Source: Methylobacterium sp. 77
Lineage (GTDB): Bacteria; Pseudomonadota; Alphaproteobacteria; Rhizobiales; Beijerinckiaceae
Reading direction: 5' to 3'
DNA: 64,000 nt
Assembly: GCF_000372825.1 (NCBI RefSeq)
Contig: NZ_KB910516.1
Span: forward strand, 1,396,011 to 1,460,010
Shown here in pieces: positions 18,116 to 27,956 of the stretch. Position numbers and translations under genes: made by a program. The notes below the pieces were generated by a model. It was not told the origin of the DNA, made no database searches, and worked only from the letters and a program-made list of their open reading frames with translations. Position 1 is the first letter of the stretch, and each line of letters begins with the position of its first letter.

Positions 18116-18631
18116 CTAGGCGAGGTAACGTTTGGGCTCGGCCAGGATCACGGAGCGGACGGCCTCGTGATACTTGATGTAGCCGGTGCAGCGGCAGAGA
18201 TGCCCGTCGAGTGCCTCGGTAATGATGCCTTCGAGCTCTGCCCGCGCCACCGGGCTCTTCTCCAGCCGCTCCAGCAGGACCTGCCCCTCGTTGAGGAAGC
18301 CGGCGGTGCAATAGCCGCACTGGAAGGCGAAATGCTCGATGAAGGCCTTCTGCAGGGTCGTGAGCGCGTCGCCCTTGGCGTGGCCCTCGATGGTGCGGAT
18401 GGCCATGCCGTTGAAGGTCACCGCCGGCACGATGCAGGTCGGGCTGGTCCGGCTCGTCCCGTCCGGATCGTCGACGATGATGGCGCAGCTCAGGCACTGG
18501 GCCGCGCCGCAGCCGAACTTCGTCCCGGTCATCCCGAGATACTCGCGCAGGTAGTCGTTCATCGACAGGTCGTCGCGCAGCTCCACCGGCCCGTACGCCT
18601 GCCCGTTGATGGTAATGGCGAAGGTCGTCAC
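18116..18631 (-). CDS. 2Fe-2S subunit of molybdopterin hydroxylase (IorA-like)
   Basis: 171 residues from a GTG start that overlaps the stop of the large subunit by 4 bases (GTGA). Seen: plant-type 2Fe-2S domain with C41, C46, C49 and C66, then an all-helical second 2Fe-2S domain with C105, C108, C146 and C148. This is the two-cluster small subunit of the xanthine dehydrogenase family in the isoquinoline-1-oxidoreductase (IorA) style. It passes electrons from the molybdenum centre to the cytochrome encoded next. No signal peptide, consistent with export as a complex with the Tat-targeted large subunit. The substrate cannot be deduced. Confidence 0.9.
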   Translation of the reverse strand: MTTFAITINGQAYGPVELRDDLSMNDYLREYLGMTGTKFGCGAAQCLSCAIIVDDPDGTSRTSPTCIVPAVTFNGMAIRTIEGHAKGDALTTLQKAFIEHFAFQCGYCTAGFLNEGQVLLERLEKSPVARAELEGIITEALDGHLCRCTGYIKYHEAVRSVILAEPKRYLA

Positions 18632-21405
18632 GCGAGGGCTCCCTTGATGAGGGCTGGGGTGACCGGCAGCGCCCGGAAGCGGTGGCCGGTGGCATCGGAG
18701 ATGGCATTGAGGATGGCCGGCACCGCGGGCACCATCACCACCTCGGCGATGCCCTTGGGCGGCTCGTCCGGAGTCCGCGGCGCCAATATCTCCACTTTGA
18801 AAGCGGAGAGCGGCAGGTCGGAGCCGCGCGCCACCACGTACTGGCCGAGGTTCCACTGGCCGTTGCCGGGGCCGTCCTCGAAAGGCGGCAGGGTCTCGAG
18901 CAGGGCATAGCCGACGGCCATGGCGAATCCGCCCTGGGCCTGACCCCTCACCACCTCCGGCACCAGGGCATGGCCGCATTCGACGACCGAATAGGCCTCG
19001 ACCACCTTGATCGCGCCGGTCGCCCGCTCGATCTCGACGCGGACCAGGGTGCCGCACATCGCCGTATAGGTGGTGCCGATGCGGTTGTTGTCCGTGGGCG
19101 GGAACGAGACGGCGACGCGCCCGACCCGCTCGAACCTGCCTCCCCCTCTGCGCAAAGCGAGGGCATCGATCTCGGCCGAGTAGCGCTGGCCCTGGACCGG
19201 GAAGGTCGCCTTCGACCAGGCCCACCGCGAAAAGCAATGGGTCGTGGCGCCGGTGACGAGCTTGGCCGCATGGGCCTTGGCGGCCAGTTCCTTCAGGGGC
19301 AGCGGCGGCAGATCCGCGAAATGAAGCCGACCGTCGACCCAGGTCGCCTGCGCCCATTGCCCGGCTCGGTGATCGGTCGGCGCGATCGACCAGAGGGCGA
19401 GAGCGGCCGGCCACAGGCCGAAGCGGAACACGACGCGCGCGGCCTCGGCGGTGGAGTGAGTGCCCACATGGGCGCCGTTCGAAGCGGCCGTGGCCGAGCT
19501 GATCGCCGGCACCCAGTGGCTGTTCCTCTCGGCGGCATCCTGCGTCGCCTGATCCATCGTGTAGGAATTGCCGGAGGTGACGAGCGCGAGTTCACCGAAG
19601 ACGCCAACCTGCGCCAGGGCGATCTCGTCGGCCACGCCGCCGAGATGCGCGGCCGCCCGGCTCGCCAGGGCGGTGCCCATGCCGTTGCCCATCTCGGGCT
19701 GGTCGGATGCGATCGAGATCCGGCCCTCGGCGTCGATCTCGACCCGGCCGAGCGAGCTGTCCGCGCCGGTGCCGTAATCCTTGGTGGCGACGGCCACGCC
19801 GGTGCCGACGAGGATCCCGTCGCGTCCGGTCTGCGTCTTCGCCTCCGCGCGGGAGGTCCAGATCGGATGGGCTTCGAGCTTGTCGAGGATCTCGGTGGTG
19901 CGCACCGAGACGCTGTAGCGGTTGCCCGTCATGGTGCGGCCGTCCGGCGGCAGGGCGTTGCGCCGGCGGAACGCGATCGGGTCGAGGGGCAGTGCGGCCG
20001 CGACCTCGTCCACGAGGGTTTCCAGCGCGGTCATGGTCTGCACCGTGCCGTAGCCGCGCATCGACCCGGCGGTGACGCCGCGGGAATGCACGGCCACCGT
20101 GGTGACGTCGACCTTCGGGATGTCGTAGATGCCGATCGCTGCCGTGGCGGCCACCGTGGCGACGTTCGGCGAGAAGTTCGCGAGGCCGCCGCCGTCGAGG
20201 ACATGGTCGGCGGCGAAGGCCGTGATTCGGCCCGTCCTGCGGTCGATCCCGATTCGCGAATGCATCTTGATGGCGTGGCGCTTGATGCCGCCCTGGAACT
20301 GCTGGAACCGGTCATGCGCGAGGCGCACCGGGCGGCCGGGGAAGAACAGTCCCGCCAGGGTGACGTAGAGGATGAAGGGCGTGTGGTCGCGCCCGCCGAA
20401 CCCGCCGCCCATATAGGCGAAGTCGGTCTTGATGCGCTTCGGCTTGAACGGCGCCTTCGCCTTGGCGAGCAGGAACGCGATGGCCTCCGACGCCTCGAAG
20501 GGAGACTGGACGCCGAGCACCAGTTCGAGGGTGCCGCTCCGGCCGTCATGCCAGGCGAGGCCGGCCTCCGGTTCGAGGAACATCGGATCCACCGACTGCG
20601 TCTCGAAATGCCGGTCGAGCACCAGCAGGTCGGGATCGTTCTCGGCGAGCCCGGCGCGGATCTCCTCGCCGTACCGCGCCGCCTTGCCGTAGGGATCGGA
20701 GGTCTCCCTGGCATAGGGTTCCCAGACCGGGAGCGGCGAATGCTGCACGCGTCCCGGCCTCACCCAGCCGGCCAGGACCGGCGAGTAGAGATCGGGCGAA
20801 TCCGGCGTCGGCCCGGCCACGCGGGTGAAGCGGAACGCGCCGTAATTCTCGGCCGCGATCGGCCCCGTCTCCTCGCCGAACCTGACGACCTTGCCGTCGC
20901 GCACGGCCACCCGCGCCCGGTCATAGGCGTCGAACCCGTCGAAAATCAGCATCGCCACCGGCTGGCCGAGATAGAGCGGCGTCTTGCCCACCGGGCAGAA
21001 CAGATCGCCGGCGTAGAATTCCGGGACCTGGAGGCCGATCTTGGCGACATCGGCCGCGGTGACGATCGTGGTCGGCTTCATCGGCCCGTCGAGACGCGCG
21101 AGGTCGAGGCCGAGATAGACATGCGAGGCGTCGGGCGCGCGCACCAGCAGGGCATGCGAGGTCTTGGCCGGCCAGCCCGGCATGTCGGCGGCCCGGAAAT
21201 CCGAGGCGTAGAGTTTCGCGCCCGTCACCTTGGGTTCGCCGTCGATCCGGCCGAGGCCGCCGATGGCGGGGTTCCACCGGGTGCGGCCGGGGAGCGTCTC
21301 CCGCGCGGCAAAGCCGACCTCCTGCGCCTGACCCAGGCGGGTCATGCTGAGGGAGATGCCACCGGCGGACATCCACGTCATGAATTCCCGGCGCGACGCG
21401 CGCAT
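18628..21405 (-). CDS. Molybdopterin-binding large subunit (IorB/xanthine dehydrogenase family), Tat-exported
   Basis: 925 residues. A Tat signal (SRREFMTWMSAGG) at the N terminus directs the folded enzyme to the periplasm. The molybdopterin domain shows typical blocks of the family: GGFGGRDHTPF (cofactor binding), GSMRGYGTVQ, and GQAQGGFAMAVGYALLE near the C terminus with ALPVTPALIKGAL at the end. The layout is that of isoquinoline 1-oxidoreductase beta subunits and related aldehyde or purine hydroxylases. It is the first gene of the operon with the 2Fe-2S and cytochrome subunits. Substrate unknown; aromatic N-heterocycles or aldehydes are typical for the family. Confidence 0.9.
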   Translation of the reverse strand: MRASRREFMTWMSAGGISLSMTRLGQAQEVGFAARETLPGRTRWNPAIGGLGRIDGEPKVTGAKLYASDFRAADMPGWPAKTSHALLVRAPDASHVYLGLDLARLDGPMKPTTIVTAADVAKIGLQVPEFYAGDLFCPVGKTPLYLGQPVAMLIFDGFDAYDRARVAVRDGKVVRFGEETGPIAAENYGAFRFTRVAGPTPDSPDLYSPVLAGWVRPGRVQHSPLPVWEPYARETSDPYGKAARYGEEIRAGLAENDPDLLVLDRHFETQSVDPMFLEPEAGLAWHDGRSGTLELVLGVQSPFEASEAIAFLLAKAKAPFKPKRIKTDFAYMGGGFGGRDHTPFILYVTLAGLFFPGRPVRLAHDRFQQFQGGIKRHAIKMHSRIGIDRRTGRITAFAADHVLDGGGLANFSPNVATVAATAAIGIYDIPKVDVTTVAVHSRGVTAGSMRGYGTVQTMTALETLVDEVAAALPLDPIAFRRRNALPPDGRTMTGNRYSVSVRTTEILDKLEAHPIWTSRAEAKTQTGRDGILVGTGVAVATKDYGTGADSSLGRVEIDAEGRISIASDQPEMGNGMGTALASRAAAHLGGVADEIALAQVGVFGELALVTSGNSYTMDQATQDAAERNSHWVPAISSATAASNGAHVGTHSTAEAARVVFRFGLWPAALALWSIAPTDHRAGQWAQATWVDGRLHFADLPPLPLKELAAKAHAAKLVTGATTHCFSRWAWSKATFPVQGQRYSAEIDALALRRGGGRFERVGRVAVSFPPTDNNRIGTTYTAMCGTLVRVEIERATGAIKVVEAYSVVECGHALVPEVVRGQAQGGFAMAVGYALLETLPPFEDGPGNGQWNLGQYVVARGSDLPLSAFKVEILAPRTPDEPPKGIAEVVMVPAVPAILNAISDATGHRFRALPVTPALIKGALA

Positions 21406-21604
21406 GTTTCTACCCTCTGGTCGGACTCGGTATGGGTCGGGTGCGCTACGGCCTCCGGCTGAAGCCGGGTGGCCGGTCGTTCAATGGAAAAGTCATGCCA
21501 AAGTATCAGCGGCGTGAAATTCGTGGTTTGTTGCCTGGTTAGTGAATAGGCATTGCAATCTCATTAATTCTTGTGTCGTTCCAGGGCGGCCGGTCTTCGC
21601 CGAG

Positions 21605-22684
21605 CTACCGACCGGAGGCCTCGAACACCGCCTGCGTGTCGGTCAGCCAGACCGGATCGAGCGCCTTCAGCGCCTCCAGGACGCGACGCATGGCGGCCGC
21701 GCCGGAGGGCGTGCCGACGACGAAGGGATGGATGCCGATCGCCACCACCGTCGCCTCCCGCGCCGTGTCCGCCGTCGCCTCGCGGGCGAGTTCGCCGACG
21801 TAGTCGATCCACAGCCGCTCCAGGTCCGCCGGTTCCTTTCCCCGCGACAGGTACTGGCCCATATCGACTGTGACGGCGGGATAGGGGATCTGCAGCAGCG
21901 GCCCCGACGGGGTCCGCAGGCGCGACAGGATGTCGGAATCCATGCTGTCGAGGGTGTAGCGGATGCCCTCCGCCGCAGTGGCGGGGAAGGTGTCGCCGTT
22001 GGGAAACACGCTCGGGCTGGACCAGCCGATGGGGCGCCGGCCGGTCTCCTTCTCGAGGAGGTCGAGGGTCCGGCGGATATAGGCCTGCTGCGCGGCGAGC
22101 CCCTGTCCCAGCGGCAGCAGCTGCGTCGAGTTGTTGAGCCCGTGGCCGAGGATGGGGGCGCTGGGCACGCTCTCCCTCAACCGGCGCCAGATGTCGGGAT
22201 GGGCGGAGGGGAATTGTGCGTTGAGGGCGATCGTCAGCGGGACGCCCTGCTCACGGAACAGGCGGCCGACCCGCGTCACGCCCCAGTCGATGGCATAGGT
22301 GCGGAAGGCCTCGTCGACGACATCGGGATCGCGGCCGTTCATGTCGGTGCGGAAGTTGGGGCCGTGCCCGGTCCCCCAGACCTCCACGTAGAGCACGAAG
22401 GTCACGGCGACCTTCTTGCCCCCCGGCCATGCCGTCACGTGGACGGGCTGGCGCGGCAGTCCGGTGATGGCGTCCCGCACGGTCTCGGCGGGCGGCATCT
22501 GCGCCCGCACCGGCGCACCGGCGAGAAGCGCGAGCAGGATCGTTCCGGCCGACAGGACCCTGCGGACCGGCGCGACGATGGAGCCCTGGCCCCGGGCAAG
22601 CCGCCGCTTGGCGGGGTCGGCGCAACGATCGTTCGTAGCCAGCATGGAGCGATCCCTCGGCATCGTGGCGTCGGCGACCGGCAT
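21605..22684 (-). CDS. Exported polysaccharide-deacetylase-like protein
   Basis: Up to 359 residues. After a probable secretion signal (RRVLSAGTILLALLAGAPVRAQ) the sequence follows the NodB/PuuE barrel fold: KVAVTFVLYVEVW at the first strand, a GHGLNNSTQLLPL segment where metal-ligand histidines of the family usually sit, and IGIHPFVVGTPSGA near the end. These resemble cyclic-imide hydrolase/allantoinase-type members more than chitin deacetylases. The first motif lacks a clear double Asp, so activity is uncertain. Start uncertain: an ATG 13 codons downstream (MLATNDR) is equally possible. It stands between the hydroxylase operon and an exported protein of unknown role. Confidence 0.7.
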   Translation of the reverse strand: MPVADATMPRDRSMLATNDRCADPAKRRLARGQGSIVAPVRRVLSAGTILLALLAGAPVRAQMPPAETVRDAITGLPRQPVHVTAWPGGKKVAVTFVLYVEVWGTGHGPNFRTDMNGRDPDVVDEAFRTYAIDWGVTRVGRLFREQGVPLTIALNAQFPSAHPDIWRRLRESVPSAPILGHGLNNSTQLLPLGQGLAAQQAYIRRTLDLLEKETGRRPIGWSSPSVFPNGDTFPATAAEGIRYTLDSMDSDILSRLRTPSGPLLQIPYPAVTVDMGQYLSRGKEPADLERLWIDYVGELAREATADTAREATVVAIGIHPFVVGTPSGAAAMRRVLEALKALDPVWLTDTQAVFEASGR

Positions 22685-22778
22685 CGCCCATCGGTCCGGT
22701 CGCCCGCGGCCAAGCCGCGATAGGGTCAGGAATGGGCGCCGCGGGTCGTCTCCTGCGGCGCCGTGTCGGGCGGAGGGC

Positions 22779-23891
22779 CTACGGCAGGTCGGACAGCGAG
22801 GCGGGGCCGGGACCGGGGGTGATCAGGGTCGGCCATTGATGCGAACCGAACGGCACGCGCGGCGGAAGCAGGGTCGTCATCCCGCGCGCTTTGGTCTCGG
22901 CCGTGATCGTGTCGCGGGCGTCGCCTCCCATCAGCTCGTAATCCATCAGGTGGGGGCTGCCGAAGAAGGTCTCGCCCACGGTGCGATCGGCGATGATGCG
23001 CGTCAGCGATTCGAGCATATCGGTGGGTGTCGTCGTGAACGACACCGTCTCGATCAGGATCAGGCGGGTGTTGATGTCCTCGGGCTTGAAGAACTGCGCC
23101 AGGACGCTGAACAGGACGTTGTTCTGCCGCGCCACGTAGATCGTGTTGCTGGCCGCATAGACCTTGTCCCAATCGGCCCCGAGCTGCCGCTTCCAATCGG
23201 CGAGCACGCCCATCCAGTGCTTCACCTGGGTATCGGCGGCCCATTGGATGTTGAGCTTGAGCGGGCGCTTCTGCTTTTCGGCGAAGGCCTTCACCGAGGC
23301 GAAGGAGATGGTGCCCTCGGACAGGCACTTGTCGATGAAGGCGATGTTCTCGGCGATCAGCGCCTTGTTGTTCGCCTTCCAGGCCTCCGGGATGGCGACG
23401 GAATCGATGCTGTCCAGGGCCGCCTTCAGGCGGACGCGGTAGCTCGCCACCGACGTTTGCCACGAGGTGTCGCCGGTCTTGCCGATATGGGGCCCGACCA
23501 CGACCCCGAGCGCCATCACGCTGTGGCCCACCGACTTGAGGTATTGGTAGACTTCCGGAACCGGCGGACCTTCCAGGGAGGGTTGACCCGGCCGATAGAG
23601 GATGAAGCGGCCGCCGGCGCCCGAGAACAGGCCCAGGATCACCGGGTGCTGGGACAGGATGCTGCTCTGTACGAGCTTGCCGGCCTCGCCGTAGAGTTCG
23701 AACATCCCGGTATTCAGCGCCAGGACGTTCTGGCGAGCCGCCGCCGCCGCATCCGGCACCTTGGCGCCCACGATGACGTTCATATAGGCGGGAATGTCGG
23801 TCTCGGCCGATGCGCCGGACCCCGCTGCCATCGTCAGCGCGAGGACGGATGCGGCGATCAATCCGCGCCGGAGATGCGGTCCATGTCTCAT
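22779..23891 (-). CDS. Exported protein of unknown function
   Basis: 370 residues with a clear signal peptide (MRHGPHLRRGLIAASVLALTMAAGSGASAE), so predicted periplasmic. The mature part is rich in helices and has no motif I can assign; there are no transmembrane segments and only one cysteine. The gene lies 94 bases upstream of the deacetylase-like gene on the same strand and may be co-transcribed with it. Its own promoter would lie in the AT-rich gap before glpD. Confidence 0.7.
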   Translation of the reverse strand: MRHGPHLRRGLIAASVLALTMAAGSGASAETDIPAYMNVIVGAKVPDAAAAARQNVLALNTGMFELYGEAGKLVQSSILSQHPVILGLFSGAGGRFILYRPGQPSLEGPPVPEVYQYLKSVGHSVMALGVVVGPHIGKTGDTSWQTSVASYRVRLKAALDSIDSVAIPEAWKANNKALIAENIAFIDKCLSEGTISFASVKAFAEKQKRPLKLNIQWAADTQVKHWMGVLADWKRQLGADWDKVYAASNTIYVARQNNVLFSVLAQFFKPEDINTRLILIETVSFTTTPTDMLESLTRIIADRTVGETFFGSPHLMDYELMGGDARDTITAETKARGMTTLLPPRVPFGSHQWPTLITPGPGPASLSDLP

Positions 23892-24446
23892 GCGTTTCCG
23901 CCCCCCAAAGGCGAGACCCGAGTCTTCTGTGTTCGAAAGCCCCGGCTCCCGGACGGGCGGCCGATGCCGGCCGACCCGGGCGATATCCGTCCCTAGGGCG
24001 CCGATGTTAATGTCGCTCTAATCGTAGGGAGTATTTCGACATATATACAGATAAAACTGCGCCAGTTTATCGATTTTTATTTGGCAAGAGTTTAGATCGT
24101 TTTCAGATTTGATTCTGTTTATTGCATAAAGTGATTTGAAGATGCTGATTTCTGTGACGGAACGGGCTGACGCTATTTGCAAAACATTTTGATATAAGAG
24201 CGAAAAGACTTATTTTGTGCATGCGCTGCCGACGATGCCGGCCTCCGACGCAGACGTGCGGAATCTTGGAACTGTTCGATAGTGGCTGCGCGGCGGCGGT
24301 GCGGAGCATCGGGTGCTGCCGCGTTTACAAGAGCCGTGTTTTCATGGACCGCGTGTTCTTGCGATCGGAACAGGGACGGGTTCGCCTTCCGGCCGTTGTG
24401 ATCGAGGGCTCTTTAGGGCGGGCCCCAGGAACGGGAAGGTCGCAGA
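23892..24446. other. AT-rich divergent intergenic region before glpD
   Basis: About 550 bases between divergent genes. Roughly 24,003-24,220 is strikingly A/T-rich for this chromosome, with TATATA and TTTTTA runs, and carries no gene. The rest is ordinary G+C-rich sequence with no plausible start or domain. The glpD promoter is expected here, and the AT-rich block is a plausible site for nucleoid-protein or regulator binding. Confidence 0.55.
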
Positions 24447-25955
24447 GTGGACGCGGACGGCTACGATCTTCTCGTCATCGGCGGCGGCATCAACGGCGCG
24501 GGCATCGCGCGCGACGCGGCCGGACGGGGCCTCAAGGTTCTGCTCTGCGAGCGCGGGGATCTCGCCGAGTTCACCTCCTCCTCCTCGACCAAGCTGATCC
24601 ATGGCGGCCTGAGATATCTCGAGCAGTTCGAGTTCCGCCTGGTGCGGGAGGCCCTGGCCGAGCGCGAGCGCCTGCTGCGGCTGGCGCCCCACATCATCTG
24701 GCCGCTGCGCTTCGTCCTGCCGCACGACGAGGGCCTGCGGCCCGCCTGGATGCTCCGGCTCGGCCTGTTCCTCTACGATCACCTCGCACGCCTGCGCGCC
24801 CTCCCCGGCAGCACATCCGTGCGCCTGCGCAGCTCGGCACTGGGGGAGCCGCTGCAGGCGCGGCTGACCCGCGGCTTCGCCTATTCGGATTGCTGGGTCG
24901 AGGACAGCCGCCTCGTGGTGCTGAACGCCATGGATGCGCGTGAGCGCGGCGCCGTCATCCGGACCCGCACCGCCGTGGAATCCGCCCGTCGCGACGAGAC
25001 ATCCTGGGTCGCCACGATCCGCGACGTCGGGACGGGACGCAGCGAGACCGTGCGTGCGGAGATGGTCGTCAACGCGGCCGGCCCCTGGGTGAGCGAGACC
25101 CTCCGCCACACGCTCGGCCTCGACAGCCGGGCGGCGGTGAGGCTCGTCAAGGGCAGCCATATCGTCGTGAGGAAACTCTACGAGGGCGCGCAGGCCTACA
25201 TCCTGCAGCAACCCGACGGGCGCATCGTCTTCGCGATCCCCTACGAGCGCGACTTCACCCTCATCGGCACCACGGACGTACCCCATGGCGGTGAGCCCGG
25301 CCCGGTGCGCATCTCCGGGGACGAGACCCGCTATCTCTGCGACTGCATCAACCGGTCGTTCCGGGCGCGCATCGATCCCGGCGACGTGGTCTGGAGCTAC
25401 TCGGGCGTGCGCCCGCTGTTCGACGATGCCGCCGCGAAGGCCTCCGCGGTCACCCGCGACTACGTCCTCGACGTCTCCGACAGGGGCGGGCGCCTGCCGG
25501 TGCTCTCGGTCTTCGGCGGCAAGATCACGACCTACCGCCGCCTCGCCGAACACGCCATCGAGAAGCTCGCTTCCTACCGGCCGGGGCTAAAGCCCGCCTG
25601 GACCGGCGATGCGGTGCTGCCGGGCGGCGACATGCCCCATGCCGATTTCGGGAGTTTCCTCGACGATCTCATGGCGCGCAGGCCCTTCCTCACGGCTGCG
25701 ATGGCGCGGCGCCTGGCGCGCGCCTACGGCACCCGGACGGACAGCCTGCTCGGCTCGGCCCGGACCCTTGCCGATCTCGGCGCGGATTTCGGCGAGGGGC
25801 TGACCGAGGCGGAAGTGGATTACCTGATCGACCGGGAATGGGCGCGCAGCGCGCCCGACATCCTCTGGCGTCGCTCGAAGCTCGGCCTTCACCTGGCGCC
25901 CGAGGGACGGGCGCGGCTCGAAGCCTATATGGCAGGCAAGGCCGAGGCGGCCTGA
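24447..25955 (+). CDS. glpD: Aerobic glycerol-3-phosphate dehydrogenase
   Basis: 502 residues, GTG start with GGGAAGG upstream. It oxidises glycerol-3-phosphate to dihydroxyacetone phosphate, passing electrons through FAD to quinone at the inner membrane. Seen: FAD-binding motif DLLVIGGGINGAGIARDA (8-25), the family block STKLIHGGLRYLEQFEF, substrate-site stretch TLIGTTDVPHGGEPG, and the C-terminal domain ending in DIEWRR-like DILWRRSKLGLHL. Length matches GlpD. glpK follows 72 bases downstream; together they convert glycerol to DHAP. No glpF is nearby, so the transporter must be elsewhere. Confidence 0.96.
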   Translation: MDADGYDLLVIGGGINGAGIARDAAGRGLKVLLCERGDLAEFTSSSSTKLIHGGLRYLEQFEFRLVREALAERERLLRLAPHIIWPLRFVLPHDEGLRPAWMLRLGLFLYDHLARLRALPGSTSVRLRSSALGEPLQARLTRGFAYSDCWVEDSRLVVLNAMDARERGAVIRTRTAVESARRDETSWVATIRDVGTGRSETVRAEMVVNAAGPWVSETLRHTLGLDSRAAVRLVKGSHIVVRKLYEGAQAYILQQPDGRIVFAIPYERDFTLIGTTDVPHGGEPGPVRISGDETRYLCDCINRSFRARIDPGDVVWSYSGVRPLFDDAAAKASAVTRDYVLDVSDRGGRLPVLSVFGGKITTYRRLAEHAIEKLASYRPGLKPAWTGDAVLPGGDMPHADFGSFLDDLMARRPFLTAAMARRLARAYGTRTDSLLGSARTLADLGADFGEGLTEAEVDYLIDREWARSAPDILWRRSKLGLHLAPEGRARLEAYMAGKAEAA

Positions 25956-26027
25956 CGGCGAACGAGCCGTTCTCGGCCGGTTTCGCGAATCGGACGGGAC
26001 TAGAAACGCCTGGGACGGGAGAGGTCC

Positions 26028-27548
26028 ATGACCCGGTATGTCGGTGCCATCGATCAGGGCACCACCAGCACGCGCTTCATCGTCTTCGATCGCGGCGGCG
26101 CGATCATCGCGTCGGCCCAGCGCGAGCACGAGCAGATCTATCCCCGTCCCGGCCAGGTGGAGCACGATCCCGTCGAGATCTGGCGCAACACCGGGATCGT
26201 GATGCGCGAGGCCCTGGAGATGGCGGGGCTGCTGCCTTCCGATCTCGTCTCCATCGGCATCACCAACCAGCGCGAGACCACGCTGATCTGGGACCGCGCC
26301 ACCGGCCGGCCGCTCCACAATGCCCTGGTCTGGCAGGATACGCGGGTGGACGGGCTCGTGGCGGGCTTTGCCCGCGACGGCGGCAAGGACCGGTTTCGTG
26401 CGGTCACGGGGCTGCCCCTGGCGAGCTACTTCTCGGGCCTCAAGCTCGCCTGGCTCCTCGACCGGGTACCCGGCGCCCGCGCGGCGGCCGAAGCCGGGGA
26501 TGTCCTGTTCGGCACCATCGACACCTGGCTCGTCTGGAACCTCACCGGTGGTCCGCAGGGCGGTCTTCACATCACCGACGCGACCAATGCCAGCCGCACC
26601 CAGCTCATGGCTCTCGCCAGCCTCGACTGGGATGCCGGCATGATCTCGGCCTTCGGCATCCCCAGGGCGATGCTGCCGCGGATCGTCTCCTCGAGCGCGG
26701 TCTACGGCGAGACGCGCGGATCCTTCGCCGGAATGGCGTTCTCGGGCGTGCCCATCGCCGGCATCCTCGGCGACCAGCAGGCCGCCCTGTTCGGCCAGAC
26801 CTGCTTCTCGCCGGGCGAGGCCAAGAACACCTACGGGACCGGCTGTTTCGTGTTGATGAATACCGGAGCGGCGCCGGTGCCCTCCAGCTGCGGCCTCGTC
26901 ACCACCCTCGCCTACCGGCTCGGCGACGAGGCGCCGGTCTATGCGCTCGAAGGGTCCATCGCCATCACCGGTGCCCTGGTGCAGTGGCTGCGCGACAATC
27001 TCGGCCTCATCCGGGACAGCGCCGATATCGAGCCCCTCGCCCGCACCGTCGAGGACAATGGCGATGTCTACTTCGTGCCCGCCTTCTCCGGGCTCTACGC
27101 GCCGCATTGGCAGGAGAGTGCGCGCGGCATCATCGCGGGCCTCACCCGCTACGCCAACAAGGGCCACATCGCCCGCGCCGCCCTGGAGGCGACCGCCTAC
27201 CAGACCCGCGAGGTCATCGAAGCGATGGAGACGGATTCGGGGATTCCGATCAAGGAGCTGCGGGCCGATGGCGGCATGGTCGGCAACGATCTCCTGATGC
27301 AGTTCCAGGCGGACCTCCTCGCCGTGCCGGTGCTGCGCCCGAAGGTGACGGAGACCACGGCGCTCGGCGCCGCTTACGCGGCGGGCCTCGCCACGGGATA
27401 TTGGGCCGGGACCGGTGACCTCGTGGCCAATTGGGGCGTCGATCACCGCTGGCACCCGCGCATGGACGAAGAGCGGCGCAACCGGCTCTATGCCGCCTGG
27501 GGCAAGGCGGTGACGCGCTCGTTCGGCTGGACGGAAGCGACGGAATGA
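26028..27548 (+). CDS. glpK: Glycerol kinase
   Basis: 506 residues, full length. Phosphorylates glycerol with ATP to give sn-glycerol-3-phosphate. Seen: FGGY-kinase ATP motif [15 protein letters not shown] at the N terminus, substrate motif [16 protein letters not shown] and [15 protein letters not shown] of the second domain, and [17 protein letters not shown] near the end, all typical of GlpK. The region where E. coli enzyme binds FBP is not conserved enough to comment on. Second gene of the glpD-glpK operon; a small stem-loop follows. Confidence 0.97.
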   Translation: MTRYVGAIDQGTTSTRFIVFDRGGAIIASAQREHEQIYPRPGQVEHDPVEIWRNTGIVMREALEMAGLLPSDLVSIGITNQRETTLIWDRATGRPLHNALVWQDTRVDGLVAGFARDGGKDRFRAVTGLPLASYFSGLKLAWLLDRVPGARAAAEAGDVLFGTIDTWLVWNLTGGPQGGLHITDATNASRTQLMALASLDWDAGMISAFGIPRAMLPRIVSSSAVYGETRGSFAGMAFSGVPIAGILGDQQAALFGQTCFSPGEAKNTYGTGCFVLMNTGAAPVPSSCGLVTTLAYRLGDEAPVYALEGSIAITGALVQWLRDNLGLIRDSADIEPLARTVEDNGDVYFVPAFSGLYAPHWQESARGIIAGLTRYANKGHIARAALEATAYQTREVIEAMETDSGIPIKELRADGGMVGNDLLMQFQADLLAVPVLRPKVTETTALGAAYAAGLATGYWAGTGDLVANWGVDHRWHPRMDEERRNRLYAAWGKAVTRSFGWTEATE

Positions 27549-27571
27549 GGTGGTCCGGCCTTGGCCGGGGC

Positions 27572-27588
27572 CCGTCCCTCGTGGACGG
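27572..27588 (+). terminator. Small stem-loop after glpK
   Basis: CCGTCC (27572-27577) pairs with GGACGG (27583-27588) around a CTCGT loop, 24 bases past the glpK stop. There is only an AAAA run after it, so it is a weak candidate. Confidence 0.3.
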
Positions 27589-27599
27589 TCGGGAAAAGT

Positions 27600-27673
27600 T
27601 GGAGGCCTCGCCCGGAATCGAACCGGGGTGCGAGGATTTGCAGTCCTCTACGTAACCACTCCGCCACGAGGCC
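27600..27673 (-). tRNA. tRNA-Cys (anticodon GCA)
   Basis: Seventy-four bases including CCA. The minus strand reads GGCCTCG at the 5' end and CGAGGCC TCCA at the 3' end, a perfect acceptor stem. The anticodon stem-loop is GAGGACTGCAAATCCTC with anticodon GCA, and the T arm is CCCCGGTTCGATTCCGGG. Confidence 0.96.
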
Positions 27674-27880
27674 TCTGGCACATCCCTTTTCGAGAGGGAA
27701 TGGCGCCTCCGGATCGGGCGGCCGATCCGGGGTGACGGGTCTCATACAGAGCCCGAGCCCCGTTCGCAACGGGGATTCCGCCACGAGAGCCCAATGCGCG
27801 GCGCCGCCGCAAACAAAGCCGACAAACATGCGGACGGCCCTTGCATCCTTCGTGAGCCGTGTGTAGAGACCCCGCCGTGG

Positions 27881-27956
27881 TCCCCGATAGCTCAGTTGGT
27901 AGAGCAAGCGACTGTTAATCGCTTTGTCGTAGGTTCGAGTCCTACTCGGGGAGCCA
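27881..27956 (+). tRNA. tRNA-Asn (anticodon GUU)
   Basis: Seventy-six bases including CCA: acceptor TCCCCGA/TCGGGGA, D loop AGCTCAGTTGGTAGAGC, anticodon loop CTGTTAA with anticodon GTT, T arm GTAGGTTCGAGTCCTAC. All stems pair well. It is on the opposite strand from tRNA-Cys, 207 bases away. Confidence 0.97.

Noticed and set aside
18682..21462. A 926-codon plus-strand frame opposite the molybdopterin subunit
   Set aside because: Antisense shadow of a conserved gene, Arg/Gly/His-rich with no motif.
22416..23996. A 526-codon plus-strand frame across two minus-strand exported-protein genes
   Set aside because: It has no domain, while the minus strand shows two signal peptides and normal gene spacing.
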